Part shown: positions 25,814-34,515 of the stretch, one piece after another
Layout: each line of letters begins with the position of its first letter
How positions within the stretch are numbered: the stretch's first letter is position 1
Assembly: GCA_016703965.1 (NCBI GenBank)
Contig: JADJBB010000002.1
Coordinates: forward strand, 434,001 to 498,000
Direction of reading: 5' to 3'
Length of the DNA: 64,000 nt
Source: Acidobacteriota bacterium
GTDB taxonomy: Bacteria > Acidobacteriota > Blastocatellia > Pyrinomonadales > Pyrinomonadaceae
Position numbers and translations under genes: made by a program
The notes under the pieces: model-generated
The model's database searches: none
What the model was told of the DNA's origin: nothing
What the model saw: the letters and a program-made list of their open reading frames with translations, nothing else

Positions 25814-26914
25814 ATGGCCGACGAAATATTTGACCTTATAATCATCGGAGCCGGTCCGGCCGGAATCTCAGCCGCCTACCAAGCCAAAAAAGCGGGGCTA
25901 TCGAACCTTGTCATCGAAAAAGGCCTGATCGGGAACACCATCTACAATTACCCAGTCGGCCTGACCGTTTTCTCGACCACCAACGAACTCGAATTCAACG
26001 ACGGGGACCTCAAGCCCGCTCGCGAAAAGCCAACGCGGGAGGAACTGCTGTCATATTACGTGCGGTTTGTTTTGGATAATGGATTGAATGTTCAGACAGA
26101 GGAAACCGTTCTTTCCGTGAATTCCGTGCGTTCCGTGGTTAATTCTGAAGAATATTTAACCACGGAACACACGGAACACACGGAAGACACGGAACAGGAA
26201 GGAGAGGAAGGGAATTTTGCCGTGCTTACAAGCAAAGGCGAGTATTTGGCCAAAAACATCCTCTTCGCCATCGGTTCCATGGACTATCCGCGAAAGTTGA
26301 ATGTCCCAGGCGAGGATCTGCCGCATGTTTTTGATAATTTTAAGGAAACCTATCCTTGGGTCAAGAAAAAAGCGTTGATCGTTGGCGGCGGGAATTCGGC
26401 CGGCGAGGCGGCTTTGTTTCTGGCTCAGGAAGGTGCGGACACAACGCTCGCAATTTTTCGCTCCGACTGGGAAAACGACGATCCGAAGCAGGGCTGTATC
26501 AAATACTGGGTCAAACAGCCGCTCGAACAGGAACTGAACGAGCATTGCCTCAACCTTTTCTTTCTCGGCAAGGTCCTCGAGATCCGCCCCGGCGAGATCG
26601 ATATGGAGAACGAGAACGGCGACCGTGTGACTCTCGCCAACGATGTGGTTTTCGTTCTGATCGGCTCAGATGCCGATCTGTCGATGATGAAGTCGCTCGG
26701 CGTTGCGACGCGTGAGGGAAAGTATGGCGAGGTTCCGGTCTATGATCCGGAAACTTTCGAGACGAATGTCCCCGGCGTTTTCGTCGCCGGACATTTCACC
26801 GATCACCGGCATATCAAAGGTGCGATCGACGCCGGAAAGGCCCTCATCCCGCAGCTTGCGACACGCCTCAGTTCCAACTCCGACAAAACACGTGAGCCTC
26901 AGAAAAACGTTTGA
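25814..26914 (+). CDS. ypdA: YpdA-like FAD/NAD(P)-dependent reductase with in-frame palindromic insertion
   Basis: 366 residues from ATG 25814 (an in-frame ATG at 25784 is possible). Thioredoxin-reductase-like flavoprotein without the CxxC pair: FAD loop LIIIGAGPAGISAAYQAKKA, then NAD(P) loop LIVGGGNSAGEAALFLAQEG and the C-terminal GVFVAGHFTDHRHIKGAID. This set matches YpdA, reported as bacillithiol-disulfide reductase in Firmicutes; whether this organism makes a similar thiol is unknown. Residues about 100-128 (encoded by 26112-26196, including TEHTEHTEDTE) come from a palindromic repeat inserted without frame loss, probably forming a surface loop. Confidence 0.85.
   Translation: MADEIFDLIIIGAGPAGISAAYQAKKAGLSNLVIEKGLIGNTIYNYPVGLTVFSTTNELEFNDGDLKPAREKPTREELLSYYVRFVLDNGLNVQTEETVLSVNSVRSVVNSEEYLTTEHTEHTEDTEQEGEEGNFAVLTSKGEYLAKNILFAIGSMDYPRKLNVPGEDLPHVFDNFKETYPWVKKKALIVGGGNSAGEAALFLAQEGADTTLAIFRSDWENDDPKQGCIKYWVKQPLEQELNEHCLNLFFLGKVLEIRPGEIDMENENGDRVTLANDVVFVLIGSDADLSMMKSLGVATREGKYGEVPVYDPETFETNVPGVFVAGHFTDHRHIKGAIDAGKALIPQLATRLSSNSDKTREPQKNV
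26112..26185. repeat. Palindromic repeat inside ypdA
   Basis: Left arm 26112-26142 and right arm 26156-26185 are inverted copies built from a TTCCGTG/CACGGAA word repeated three times per arm, with a 13-base loop. It is translated in frame as a Thr-Glu-His tract. Related inverted arms based on CCACGA or CCACAGAG words lie in gaps at 30642-30706, 39119-39196 and (one arm) 51779-51806. Confidence 0.8.
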
Positions 26915-27052
26915 CCAATCTCCGAAATACCTCTACCAAACTTGCACACTAACTTTACCGATCCCTGAAAACATCAACGACAGAGGCCGGAATTTCGTTA
27001 TTAGGAAGTGCAGCAAATACAGCACTTACGAGTTTTAAAACAGTCAAAATGA

Positions 27053-27076
27053 AAAGTGTGAAACGATTCACACTTT
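27053..27076 (+). terminator. Hairpin downstream of ypdA
   Basis: Perfect 10-bp stem (27053-27062 with 27067-27076) with a 4-base loop, 139 bases after the ypdA stop. No long T tract. Nothing else is seen in the 26915-27155 gap. Confidence 0.45.
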
Positions 27077-27155
27077 ATTGACGGCTTAAAATGGGCTACT
27101 TTGACGCTGCTTTTACAGACACAAAAATTCACATAAAGATCTTCCCCCAAAAACG

Positions 27156-27185
27156 AAAAAGGCTGCCTTTTTCAGACAGCCTTTG
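27156..27185 (-). terminator. Rho-independent terminator of the secreted protein at 27208
   Basis: On the minus strand an AAAGGCTG...CAGCCTTT stem (27158-27184) is followed by TTTTTCGTTTTT, 23 bases beyond the stop at 27208. Confidence 0.85.
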
Positions 27186-27207
27186 AGTTGAATTAGCGAT
27201 CGGGAAT

Positions 27208-28449
27208 TTACTTATCGATCACGGGCTTTGCCATTCTGACTTTGACGTTGTTGTTCTGAAATTTTTCCGAGATGTTGGCAGGATTAATTTCGTAGTTGGT
27301 CACGTCAAAAACCTCATCGGTAGCACCGCCGACGCTGCGCGTCCATTTGTATGGAAGCTGAACGCCGTTCACAGCGCGGTAGTCTGAGAATTTGACGGTG
27401 TATTCTGCCATTGGGCCTGCATCACCGCTGATGGTGCGGGTGAACATCACATTGCCTTTCGGCTCTTCGCCGGCTTTTGGAGCGATCGTACGAGCGAAGA
27501 TCATCGGCATTTTCGGTGCCGAATAGCTCATCATGACAGGCAGATTTGACGATTTGCCGAGGAAAATCTTGTACGAGGTTCCGGCGAATTCAGCGACGAC
27601 GATATTGCAGTCCGTACCGTCAACGCTGCTTTCGCCGCCAAAGGTGTAGCTGACATCCATTCCCTGCGGAGCGGTCAGCAAGAGGCTGAGCGTCGTGCGG
27701 AGAAGTTCATTGTCACGCGGGCCGCCGGCTGGGCCGCCTGCGATCGCACGTTCCATAACGACGTCCTTGCCGTCGATATTGAAAGTCTTACCGTCTTTTG
27801 AAGTGAAGGTCGCGTTTCCACCGGTTCCATCAGCTTTGTGAAGGATGATCGTCTGGCCTTCGCCGCCGCCAACCTGCTCGATCGTGCCGTCAGCATTTTT
27901 CTTGAGCGTAATGGTGTGAGCACCTGCAGGCATTCCGGGATGATCTGCTTTCGTCACAAACTTTGCAGCTTCATCGCCCGTCAATTCCTGAACGGTGCCG
28001 TCATCTTTGCGGATAACGATCTTGCGAGCAACCGCACCGCCGCTGTTTCCATCGGCAATGATCTTCATCTTCTGGCCTTCTTTTGCCTCGCCAACGACCA
28101 CGACATCGACTTGTTTGTCGATTCGTTGTTCGACAAGTCCATTACCATCGCCGTGTCCGATCTTGATCGATTTCATGAGCTTGTCAGGGAACTGAAGAGC
28201 GATCTCGGTCTCGCCCTGTTCTGATCTGTCAGTACCATCGACCTTCACCGTGCGTGTCGTCTGGCCGACGAGGCGGAGGCTCTGGACCGCATTGATCGCG
28301 GCATCGCCGCCGATCGCCACGCGAGCCTTGCGAACGAGGTCAAGTGCCTTTTCGTCAGACTTGAATTTAGCCCCGACATTATCCACCAGAGCACCGAGGC
28401 CGACAAAGAACACGGCCACCGTAAGAATTGTAATTGCGAATCTTTTCAT
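27208..28449 (-). CDS. Secreted protein of unknown function
   Basis: 413 residues. ATG 28449 has GGAGG eight bases upstream and opens a signal peptide (MKRFAITILTVAVFFVGLGA); the longer open frame upstream is not coding. An N-terminal helical stretch (ALDLVRKARVAIGGDAAINA) followed by a beta-rich domain resembles outer-membrane lipoprotein-sorting-type (LolA-like) folds. A middle section has repeated KDDGTVQEL/KNADGTIEQV/HKADGTGGN turns, probably a beta hairpin array. The C-terminus contains FSDYRAVNGVQLPYKWTRS, a pattern common in LolA-like proteins of Acidobacteria. Exact role unknown. It has its own terminator. Confidence 0.75.
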   Translation of the reverse strand: MKRFAITILTVAVFFVGLGALVDNVGAKFKSDEKALDLVRKARVAIGGDAAINAVQSLRLVGQTTRTVKVDGTDRSEQGETEIALQFPDKLMKSIKIGHGDGNGLVEQRIDKQVDVVVVGEAKEGQKMKIIADGNSGGAVARKIVIRKDDGTVQELTGDEAAKFVTKADHPGMPAGAHTITLKKNADGTIEQVGGGEGQTIILHKADGTGGNATFTSKDGKTFNIDGKDVVMERAIAGGPAGGPRDNELLRTTLSLLLTAPQGMDVSYTFGGESSVDGTDCNIVVAEFAGTSYKIFLGKSSNLPVMMSYSAPKMPMIFARTIAPKAGEEPKGNVMFTRTISGDAGPMAEYTVKFSDYRAVNGVQLPYKWTRSVGGATDEVFDVTNYEINPANISEKFQNNNVKVRMAKPVIDK

Positions 28450-28803
28450 AAATTTTACCTCCGAACTATTTCGAATTATTCCTTTAATGCCAAGTAACCT
28501 ATCACGAATATTGGATCTGTAGTTAATGACTGTGAAAATATCCGTTCGGTTACGCCGAATGTATTTTGGGACAACGGCCTTGGGGCCATGTCGGTTTCTA
28601 CAACATGGATTATGCTCCACCAGTTTTCGCGGGTGATTAAGAGGACGCAAAGAAAATGTTAAGAATGTAAAATGTGCGAAAAGTCCGTTGTTTGTTGATC
28701 GTTGATAATTGCATAATGCAGGTGGCGATCGTGGATCGTTGATGGTTGTTCGCTGTAAACAAATTCGCAACGAAAAACTATCAACGATCTACGAACAGAT
28801 CCT
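28450..28803. other. Divergent intergenic region with repeat words
   Basis: 354 bases between divergent genes. Holds the GGAGG box of the minus-strand gene (28457-28461). From about 28683 to 28797 there are inverted words of the GTTGATCGTTGAT/ATCAACGATC type, also seen as a tandem array at 49658-49699. No gene is seen. Promoters for both neighbours should lie here but none is convincing by eye. Confidence 0.4.
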
Positions 28804-30642
28804 ATGAAACGTTCGTGGTCTACAATTTTATTGGTCTTGGGGCTAACCGGTTTGCTTGTTCTGCTTGGCGGCCTTCAGTATCGTTGGTTGAGCCAGATCA
28901 GTGAATCTGATGGTGAAAAAGCCCGGAAACGCGTACAGGAACAGGCCGATCGATTCGCGGCGGACTTTAATCGCGAGATACAGAACGTTTATTTTAATCT
29001 CCAGACCGGGCCGGAAAGCTGGAAAAGCAGGGACTGGAAGGAGTTTAATGAGCGATACGATTTTTGGCGGGAAAAAGCAGCCTATCCTGATCTGGTCACG
29101 GATATTTATTTCTTTGAGGACAAACCGGAAACCGCTCCGCTAAAGTACTACGCGGCGGGCAAGACCTTTGCGGTTGCTGAGATGACACCCGATCTGAGAG
29201 GGCTTCGCGAAAAATTCTCAAACGATAAGACATTCAAGCCTATCTACGGCGATGAATTGATGTTGGTCCAACCGATCCACGAAATGGCCACGAAGCTCGA
29301 TCGAGTAGTCGTGCGTACGAGCGGGCGAACCGAACCGCATAATCGCATGATAGAGGATGGACCGAAAAAGTACGGCTATCTAGTGATCAAGCTCGATCCC
29401 GCAACTGTTAAAGAAAAGATACTGCCTGATCTGACGACAAAGTATTTTGGCGACGGCGAATTTAAGACTGCTGTGCGTGACAATGCCGGAGATGCTGTAT
29501 TCCAGGCGGTTAGCGGCGAGACAAGCGATGCCAAGGCCGCCCTGCTGAATCTCGCGCCGGATAATTTTATGTTTTTCGGCAACCGCGAGCTGATGACGTC
29601 AATCAAGCGTGACACGGGAGAGCTGGCGGAAAAGAAACCTGGCGTGGTATTAAATTCCAGGATCGAGACCCACAGCTTTAACCGGATTGAGACCAAAAAT
29701 GGTGAGCCGGGCAGCATGACGATCGAGATCAAAAAAGATCCGAAGCCGCGAACTACTGTTTTCACCGCGACAACCACCGGGAATCTGGAACCGGGGCCGT
29801 GGACGCTTTTAGTTCAGCATTCAACGGGCTCGCTTGAGACTTTTTTGACCACAACGCTGCGTCGAAATCTCGCGATCGGTTTTGGCATTTTGTTTCTGCT
29901 TGCGGCGGCGATCGCAGCAGTCGTTTTTTCGGCCCAGCGTGTTCGGATGCTCGCCCAGCGGCAGGTCGATTTTGTTTCGAGCGTGTCGCACGAATTTCGT
30001 ACGCCTCTCGCAGTTATTTACTCGGCCGGCGAGAATCTCGCCGATGGCGTAGCCAAAGAAGACGGGCAGGTCTTGCGCTACGGCAATCTGATCAAAGGCG
30101 AAGGCCGAAAGCTGTCGGCGATGGTCGAGCAGATATTAGATTTTGCCGGAGCAAATTCCGGACGTAAGAAATATAATTTTGCTGAAACGCCTGTTGCATC
30201 GATCGTGGAAAATGCGCTGCTCGAATGTGGTCCGCTTATCGAAGAGAAAGGGGTCGATGTTGAAACGAAAATATCGCCGAGATTGCCGCTGATCATAGCT
30301 GACGGCTATGCCGTCAGCCAGGCAATACAGAACCTGATCGTGAATTCGATCAAATACGGCAATGGCGACAAACGGGTTCGCGTTACCGCATCAAACGGCG
30401 GCGGGAAGGTAAAGATCTCTGTCGAAGACCACGGCATCGGCGTTTCTAAAGGCGATCTGAAACAGATATTTGAGCCGTTTTATCGCTCTAAAGACGTGGT
30501 CGATGCGCAGATCCACGGGAATGGCTTAGGTCTTTCGCTGGTCAAGCAGATCGCCGAGGCACACGGCGGACGAGTGTATGCCGAAAGTGAGCTTGGCCGT
30601 GGAAGTAAGTTCACTATCGAACTGCCGCAAACCGAAAATTAG
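28804..30642 (+). CDS. Membrane sensor histidine kinase
   Basis: 612 residues. Two membrane segments (about 8-25 and 353-376) enclose a 320-residue extracytoplasmic sensor region of unrecognised fold. Cytoplasmic HisKA follows with the phospho-acceptor His396 in SHEFRTPLAVIYSAGE. The HATPase has the N box (NLIVNSIKYG), G1 (DHGIGVSKGDLKQIFEPFYR) and G2 (HGNGLGLSLVKQIAEAHGG). The response regulator is 73 bases downstream, separated only by a palindromic repeat, so the two form one two-component system. The signal is unknown. Confidence 0.95.
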   Translation: MKRSWSTILLVLGLTGLLVLLGGLQYRWLSQISESDGEKARKRVQEQADRFAADFNREIQNVYFNLQTGPESWKSRDWKEFNERYDFWREKAAYPDLVTDIYFFEDKPETAPLKYYAAGKTFAVAEMTPDLRGLREKFSNDKTFKPIYGDELMLVQPIHEMATKLDRVVVRTSGRTEPHNRMIEDGPKKYGYLVIKLDPATVKEKILPDLTTKYFGDGEFKTAVRDNAGDAVFQAVSGETSDAKAALLNLAPDNFMFFGNRELMTSIKRDTGELAEKKPGVVLNSRIETHSFNRIETKNGEPGSMTIEIKKDPKPRTTVFTATTTGNLEPGPWTLLVQHSTGSLETFLTTTLRRNLAIGFGILFLLAAAIAAVVFSAQRVRMLAQRQVDFVSSVSHEFRTPLAVIYSAGENLADGVAKEDGQVLRYGNLIKGEGRKLSAMVEQILDFAGANSGRKKYNFAETPVASIVENALLECGPLIEEKGVDVETKISPRLPLIIADGYAVSQAIQNLIVNSIKYGNGDKRVRVTASNGGGKVKISVEDHGIGVSKGDLKQIFEPFYRSKDVVDAQIHGNGLGLSLVKQIAEAHGGRVYAESELGRGSKFTIELPQTEN

Positions 30643-30706
30643 CCACAGAGATCACAGAGACAAATAAGGGTTAAAGAACCTCATTTTCCTCTGTGAACTC
30701 TGTGGC
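30642..30706. repeat. Palindromic repeat between kinase and regulator genes
   Basis: Inverted arms 30642-30661 and 30689-30706 (words CCACAGAG and CTCTGTGG), starting at the last base of the kinase stop codon and ending 9 bases before the regulator start. Such a hairpin may modulate read-through or message stability inside the operon. Confidence 0.65.
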
Positions 30707-30715
30707 AAAATCTCT

Positions 30716-31399
30716 ATGAAAATCCTCCTAGTCGAAGATGAAGAAGGCCTGATACTTACGCTGACCGACCGTTTGCACAGCGAGGGTTTTGAAGTAACTT
30801 CGGCGAATGACGGGAAGAAGGGATTTGACGCCGCTCTTGCTGGGAAGTTCGACCTTGTAATTCTCGACGTAATGCTCCCCAAAAAGAACGGCTACGACAT
30901 CTGCCGCGACCTCCGACAAAAGGGAATTAGCACACCGATACTGATGCTTACCGCCAAGGGCGAAACGATCGACAAGGTTCTCGGGTTAAAACTTGGGGCG
31001 GACGATTATCTGACAAAGCCCTTTGAAGTGATCGAGCTTTTAGCTCGTGTCGAGGCTTTGCTGCGTCGTTCGCCGAATAATAATGAGGCTGTGCCGAATG
31101 GGGAATTTAAGTTCGGTGAGATCGGCGTAGATTTCAAGCGGGCTGAGGTTACAAAGGGTGGTCAGCCGGTGGATCTTTCAGCGATGGAATTCAGACTGCT
31201 GCAGTTTTTTATCGAGAATCGCGGGTCGGTTCATTCTCGAGATGATCTTTTAGATGCGGTTTGGGGTTATGATGCGATGCCGACGACGCGGACGGTTGAC
31301 GTTCACGTGGCTTGGCTGCGACAGAAACTCGAAGAGAACCCGCGGCATCCGCAGTTCATTCAGACAGTGCATGGCTTTGGATATAAGTTTACTGTTTGA
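30716..31399 (+). CDS. OmpR/PhoB-family response regulator
   Basis: 227 residues. Receiver domain with acidic pocket (LLVEDEEG), phospho-acceptor Asp51 in LVILDVMLPKKNGYD, Thr in MLTAKGE and Lys in YLTKPFE. A C-terminal winged helix follows (DLSAMEFRLLQFFIENRG, RTVDVHVAWLRQKLEENP, HGFGYKF). It is the partner of the histidine kinase just upstream. A palindromic repeat follows its stop. Confidence 0.97.
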   Translation: MKILLVEDEEGLILTLTDRLHSEGFEVTSANDGKKGFDAALAGKFDLVILDVMLPKKNGYDICRDLRQKGISTPILMLTAKGETIDKVLGLKLGADDYLTKPFEVIELLARVEALLRRSPNNNEAVPNGEFKFGEIGVDFKRAEVTKGGQPVDLSAMEFRLLQFFIENRGSVHSRDDLLDAVWGYDAMPTTRTVDVHVAWLRQKLEENPRHPQFIQTVHGFGYKFTV

Positions 31400-31409
31400 G
31401 TAGTGTAAG

Positions 31410-31506
31410 TCAGAACCGCCTGCGTGCGCGGGGGGGAACTAACTTGCATCGATTGAGCTTTATCTTCGCCGAAAGCCATCCGCCCGCTTACGCAGGCGGT
31501 CCTGAC
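31410..31506. repeat. Paired inverted-arm repeat at a convergent gene end (family B)
   Basis: Left arm 31410-31437 and right arm 31480-31506 are inverted copies sharing an ACCGCCTGCGT core with G- or C-rich flanks. It lies between the convergent stops at 31399 and 31509. A second copy of the family lies at 48722-48816, also between convergent genes. Confidence 0.8.
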
Positions 31507-31508
31507 CC

Positions 31509-32180
31509 TTACGTCACATGCGGGATTACATACAGCACAACCGCGGCGTAATGAATGATGCTTCCAAGCAGGATGAATACGTGAAAGATCGCGTGGTGGT
31601 GCTTGATGCTCGTCCAAGGGAAGAAGATCACGCCGAGAGTATACGCTATGCCGCCTGCGACCGTTAAGATCACTGCGTTTAGTCCAAGAGTAGCTAAGAG
31701 CGGCTGTACGGCGAAAACGCCGAGCCAGCCCATCAGCACGTACGAGATCACGTTAATGGCAGCAAAACGATCGCGAATTACGAGCTTTACCAATATTCCT
31801 ACGATCGCAAATGCCCAAATTCCGAACATCAGCTCGCGTCCCCAGGTCGAACCCGCGATGACCAGTCCAAACGGCGTGTAACTGCCTGCGATGAGGAGAT
31901 AAATACAGCAGTGGTCGACGACCTGGAGATTCTTCTTCAGCCGCGGTGAGGTGGTGCTGTGATAAAAGGTCGAAGCGGCATAGAGCACGACGAGCGACAG
32001 CCCGTAGACAGTGCAGCTCACGATCGACCAGAAATCTCCGCGAAAACTCGCAAGGATCACAAGTGCCGCAAAACCTATGACGCTTAGCAACAAACCAAAT
32101 CCGTGCGTGATCGTGTTCGCGAGTTCCTCGATCGACAAAGCACCCAGTTTTTCCTTAATCACAGCTGTCATGTGAACCAT
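31509..32180 (-). CDS. Hemolysin III/PAQR family membrane protein
   Basis: 223 residues, seven membrane segments. The family's conserved elements are present: ELANTITHGFGLLLSVIG at the N-terminus, STFYHS in the second or third segment, DHCCIYLLIAGSYTPF, and HHHAIFHVFILLGSIIHYAA near the C-terminus. The conserved His/Asp/Ser residues form a zinc site resembling that of adiponectin receptors. The bacterial role is unsettled; pore formation was claimed for the founding member. An internal in-frame ATG at 32171 is an alternative start. Confidence 0.92.
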   Translation of the reverse strand: MVHMTAVIKEKLGALSIEELANTITHGFGLLLSVIGFAALVILASFRGDFWSIVSCTVYGLSLVVLYAASTFYHSTTSPRLKKNLQVVDHCCIYLLIAGSYTPFGLVIAGSTWGRELMFGIWAFAIVGILVKLVIRDRFAAINVISYVLMGWLGVFAVQPLLATLGLNAVILTVAGGIAYTLGVIFFPWTSIKHHHAIFHVFILLGSIIHYAAVVLYVIPHVT

Positions 32181-32235
32181 AATATCAAATTATGGTTCGG
32201 TAAATTGTAACGTTTTTGTGTTTTCTTTTGGTCGT

Positions 32236-33675
32236 CTAGAACTGGGAATCCGAGTTCGAACGGAGCCGCCTGGCGACGCCGGTGGCGTAGGCAGCTTCCT
32301 CGACCTTTGCTGCGACCGCTTCACCGACACGGCGGTCGAAGACCGATGGGATGATGTAATCCGGATGCAGCTCGTCCGGGCCGATGATCCCGGCAATGGC
32401 CGTTGCGGCGGCGATCTTCATTTCTTCATTTATCTTCGAAGCACGGCAATTCAGAGCACCGCGAAAAATACCGGGAAAGCAAAGAACGTTATTGATCTGG
32501 TTTGGATAGTCTGAACGTCCGGTAGCCATGACGGCGACAAGCCCATTGGCGTCCTCGGGCATGATTTCCGGCGTCGGGTTTGCCATCGCAAAAACGATCG
32601 GGTCTTTTGCCATGTTCTTGAGATCATTCTCATCGATCACGCCCGGAGCCGAGAGGCCGAAGAAAACGTCCGCACCTTTAATGACGTCATGGATCGTGCC
32701 CTGTTCGGCATTTGGATTCGTGTTGCGGGCGTACCAGTCCTTCACCCAATTCATGTTCTCTTTACGGCCTGGATAGATGGCTCCGGTTGTGTCGCAGCCG
32801 ATGATGTTCTTAACACCCGCTGCCATCACGATCTTCGAACACGCGACCCCCGCAGCACCGATACCGTTGACGACAACCTTAACATCCTCCATTTTCTTAC
32901 CGACGATCTTGAGGGCATTCATGAGAGCGGCGAGTACGACGACCGCGGTTCCGTGCTGGTCGTCATGAAAAACCGGTATGTCAAGCTCTTCCTTCAAGCG
33001 GTCTTCGATCTCGAAACAACGCGGTGCGGAAATATCTTCCAGATTAATCCCGCCGAACGCGACCGAAATATTCTTTATCGTTTCGATTATCTCGTGCGGG
33101 TCCTTTGTGTTCAGGCAGATCGGGAATGCGTCGACATTGCCGAACTCCTTGAACAGCTGACATTTGCCTTCCATTACAGGCATCGCGGCGGCCGGGCCGA
33201 TATCGCCAAGGCCCAGAACTGCCGTTCCATCAGATATGACCGCAACTGTATTTTTCTTGATCGTGAGGTTATATACCTTTTCCGGGTCCTTTGCTATCGC
33301 TTCACAAACGCGGGCAACGCCGGGCGTGTACGCCATAGAGAGATCCGACCGCGTCTTAAGCTGCATTTTTGAAGCGATCTCGATCTTGCCGCCGAGGTGC
33401 ATCAAAAACGTCCGGTCCGAGACGTTCACAACATCAACTCCGTCTATATCCCGGACAGACGCGACTATTTCCTGATCGTGCGATTCGCTGGCAGCATTAA
33501 CCGTAATGTCGCGTATAAGGTAGTCCTTGCCTACGCTGACGATGTCAATACCTTCGATATCGCCGCCGGCCTTGCCGATCGCTGTGGTGATCTGGCCGAG
33601 TTTGCCGGGTTGATTTTGAATTCTGACTCTGAGGGTAAGCGAGTAACTGGCGTTAGGTGTTGGTTTATGATTCAT
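32236..33675 (-). CDS. NAD(P)-dependent malic enzyme with N-terminal ACT domain
   Basis: 479 residues. Oxidatively decarboxylates malate to pyruvate. Start at 33675 (MNHKPTPNASYSLTLRVRIQ) rather than the longer open frame, whose extra 31 residues are not protein-like. The N-terminal ACT domain (about 10-85: QPGKLGQITTAIGKAGGDIE) is a likely amino-acid or effector sensor. The malic domain has SMAYTPGVARVCEAI, NTVAVISDGTAVLGLGDIGP and FHDDQHGTA, then the NAD-binding loop VNGIGAAGVACSKI and FAMANPTPEIMPEDA. Close relatives use NAD; not proven here. It begins downstream of the LexA-like gene on the same strand. Confidence 0.95.
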   Translation of the reverse strand: MNHKPTPNASYSLTLRVRIQNQPGKLGQITTAIGKAGGDIEGIDIVSVGKDYLIRDITVNAASESHDQEIVASVRDIDGVDVVNVSDRTFLMHLGGKIEIASKMQLKTRSDLSMAYTPGVARVCEAIAKDPEKVYNLTIKKNTVAVISDGTAVLGLGDIGPAAAMPVMEGKCQLFKEFGNVDAFPICLNTKDPHEIIETIKNISVAFGGINLEDISAPRCFEIEDRLKEELDIPVFHDDQHGTAVVVLAALMNALKIVGKKMEDVKVVVNGIGAAGVACSKIVMAAGVKNIIGCDTTGAIYPGRKENMNWVKDWYARNTNPNAEQGTIHDVIKGADVFFGLSAPGVIDENDLKNMAKDPIVFAMANPTPEIMPEDANGLVAVMATGRSDYPNQINNVLCFPGIFRGALNCRASKINEEMKIAAATAIAGIIGPDELHPDYIIPSVFDRRVGEAVAAKVEEAAYATGVARRLRSNSDSQF

Positions 33676-33780
33676 ACAAATACAAAAGCCCGCACGTAGA
33701 CGAGCTTCGACGCGAAATAAAAAGTATGCCGAAAAAGGTTCTTTAGGGCAAATACGACGAGCGCCCAACTTCCTGGCTGC

Positions 33781-34383
33781 TCAGATCATAGGCCTGATCA
33801 GCCCACGATAGATGCCGACAATACGCATGTCGTGAGCGGAGAGAATGATCGGCTTTATCTCGTTATTTGTCGCACGGAGTTCGACCTCTGAACTGGCCCG
33901 ATAGTATCTTCGCAAAACGATCGTCTCATCGTTTAGCAGCGCTACCACAGGCTGTCCGCTTCGCGCGTAATCCCGTAGTTCGATGAGAATAATATCGTCA
34001 ATATCTATCTCCGGGGCCATAGAGGAATCGGTTATTCTGAATGCTCGGACGTCTTCAGGATCGTAATCTCCGATCATAAACGAAGGGAGCATGAGCGGCG
34101 ACTGGCTCTGAGTGCCATTCGAACCACCTTCGGGGATATCCAGCCAGGCTATAGAAACCGTGGTTCCCCTTTCCTTTATTTCCAGCGAGAAGTGTCGGTT
34201 TTCCCGCCGCCGTTGGAGCAATCCCTGAGACTCAAGGTCCTGAACGATCCGGGCAATACCCGACCGAGATCTAAGGCCAAGGCTATTCGCAATGCTCTGA
34301 TACGAAGGCCGGAAGCCGTTCGTTTCCAGGTAGCGCGTAATGATATTTAGTACCTCACGCTGGCGCTTGGTCTGTGCGGGCAT
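33781..34383 (-). CDS. LexA-like repressor with altered self-cleavage site
   Basis: 200 residues. N-terminal winged helix of the LexA type (FRPSYQSIANSLGLRSRSGI, then LESQGLLQRR) and C-terminal S24 domain (FRITDSSMAPEIDIDDIILI). The Ser of the catalytic pair is kept (Ser121 in DSSM), but the partner Lys, expected in a TVKR-type motif, is missing: the segment reads ETIVLRRYYR (Leu157/Arg158). The Ala-Gly cleavage site of LexA is also not seen; the hinge reads WLDIPEGGSNG. It may therefore be a DNA-binding regulator that does not self-cleave on DNA damage. It is divergent from hflX. Confidence 0.85.
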   Translation of the reverse strand: MPAQTKRQREVLNIITRYLETNGFRPSYQSIANSLGLRSRSGIARIVQDLESQGLLQRRRENRHFSLEIKERGTTVSIAWLDIPEGGSNGTQSQSPLMLPSFMIGDYDPEDVRAFRITDSSMAPEIDIDDIILIELRDYARSGQPVVALLNDETIVLRRYYRASSEVELRATNNEIKPIILSAHDMRIVGIYRGLIRPMI

Positions 34384-34457
34384 GAGAGTAGTTTAAGGTC
34401 CAACCGTCCAACTTCAAAGTACCGTATGAGCGAACTTTGAGCCTTGGCCCCTAATGT

Positions 34458-34505
34458 TTGAACCGATGACCACGAGATTTGCTATAATTACCCTTGTTAC
34501 GGAGG
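34458..34505 (+). promoter_or_regulatory. Extended -10 promoter and Shine-Dalgarno of hflX
   Basis: TGC-TATAAT at 34480-34488 is a perfect -10 with the extended TGn. TTGAAC at 34458-34463 is a possible -35, at a long 19-base spacing. The expected start of transcription is near 34495, only about six bases before the GGAGG box at 34501-34505. The short leader means translation should begin around 34511-34518. Confidence 0.65.
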
Positions 34506-34515
34506 TTTACGCTCT

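Noticed and set aside
32689..33372. Open frame of 227 codons on the plus strand
   Set aside because: Shadow of the malic enzyme gene; no start signal and no recognisable motif.
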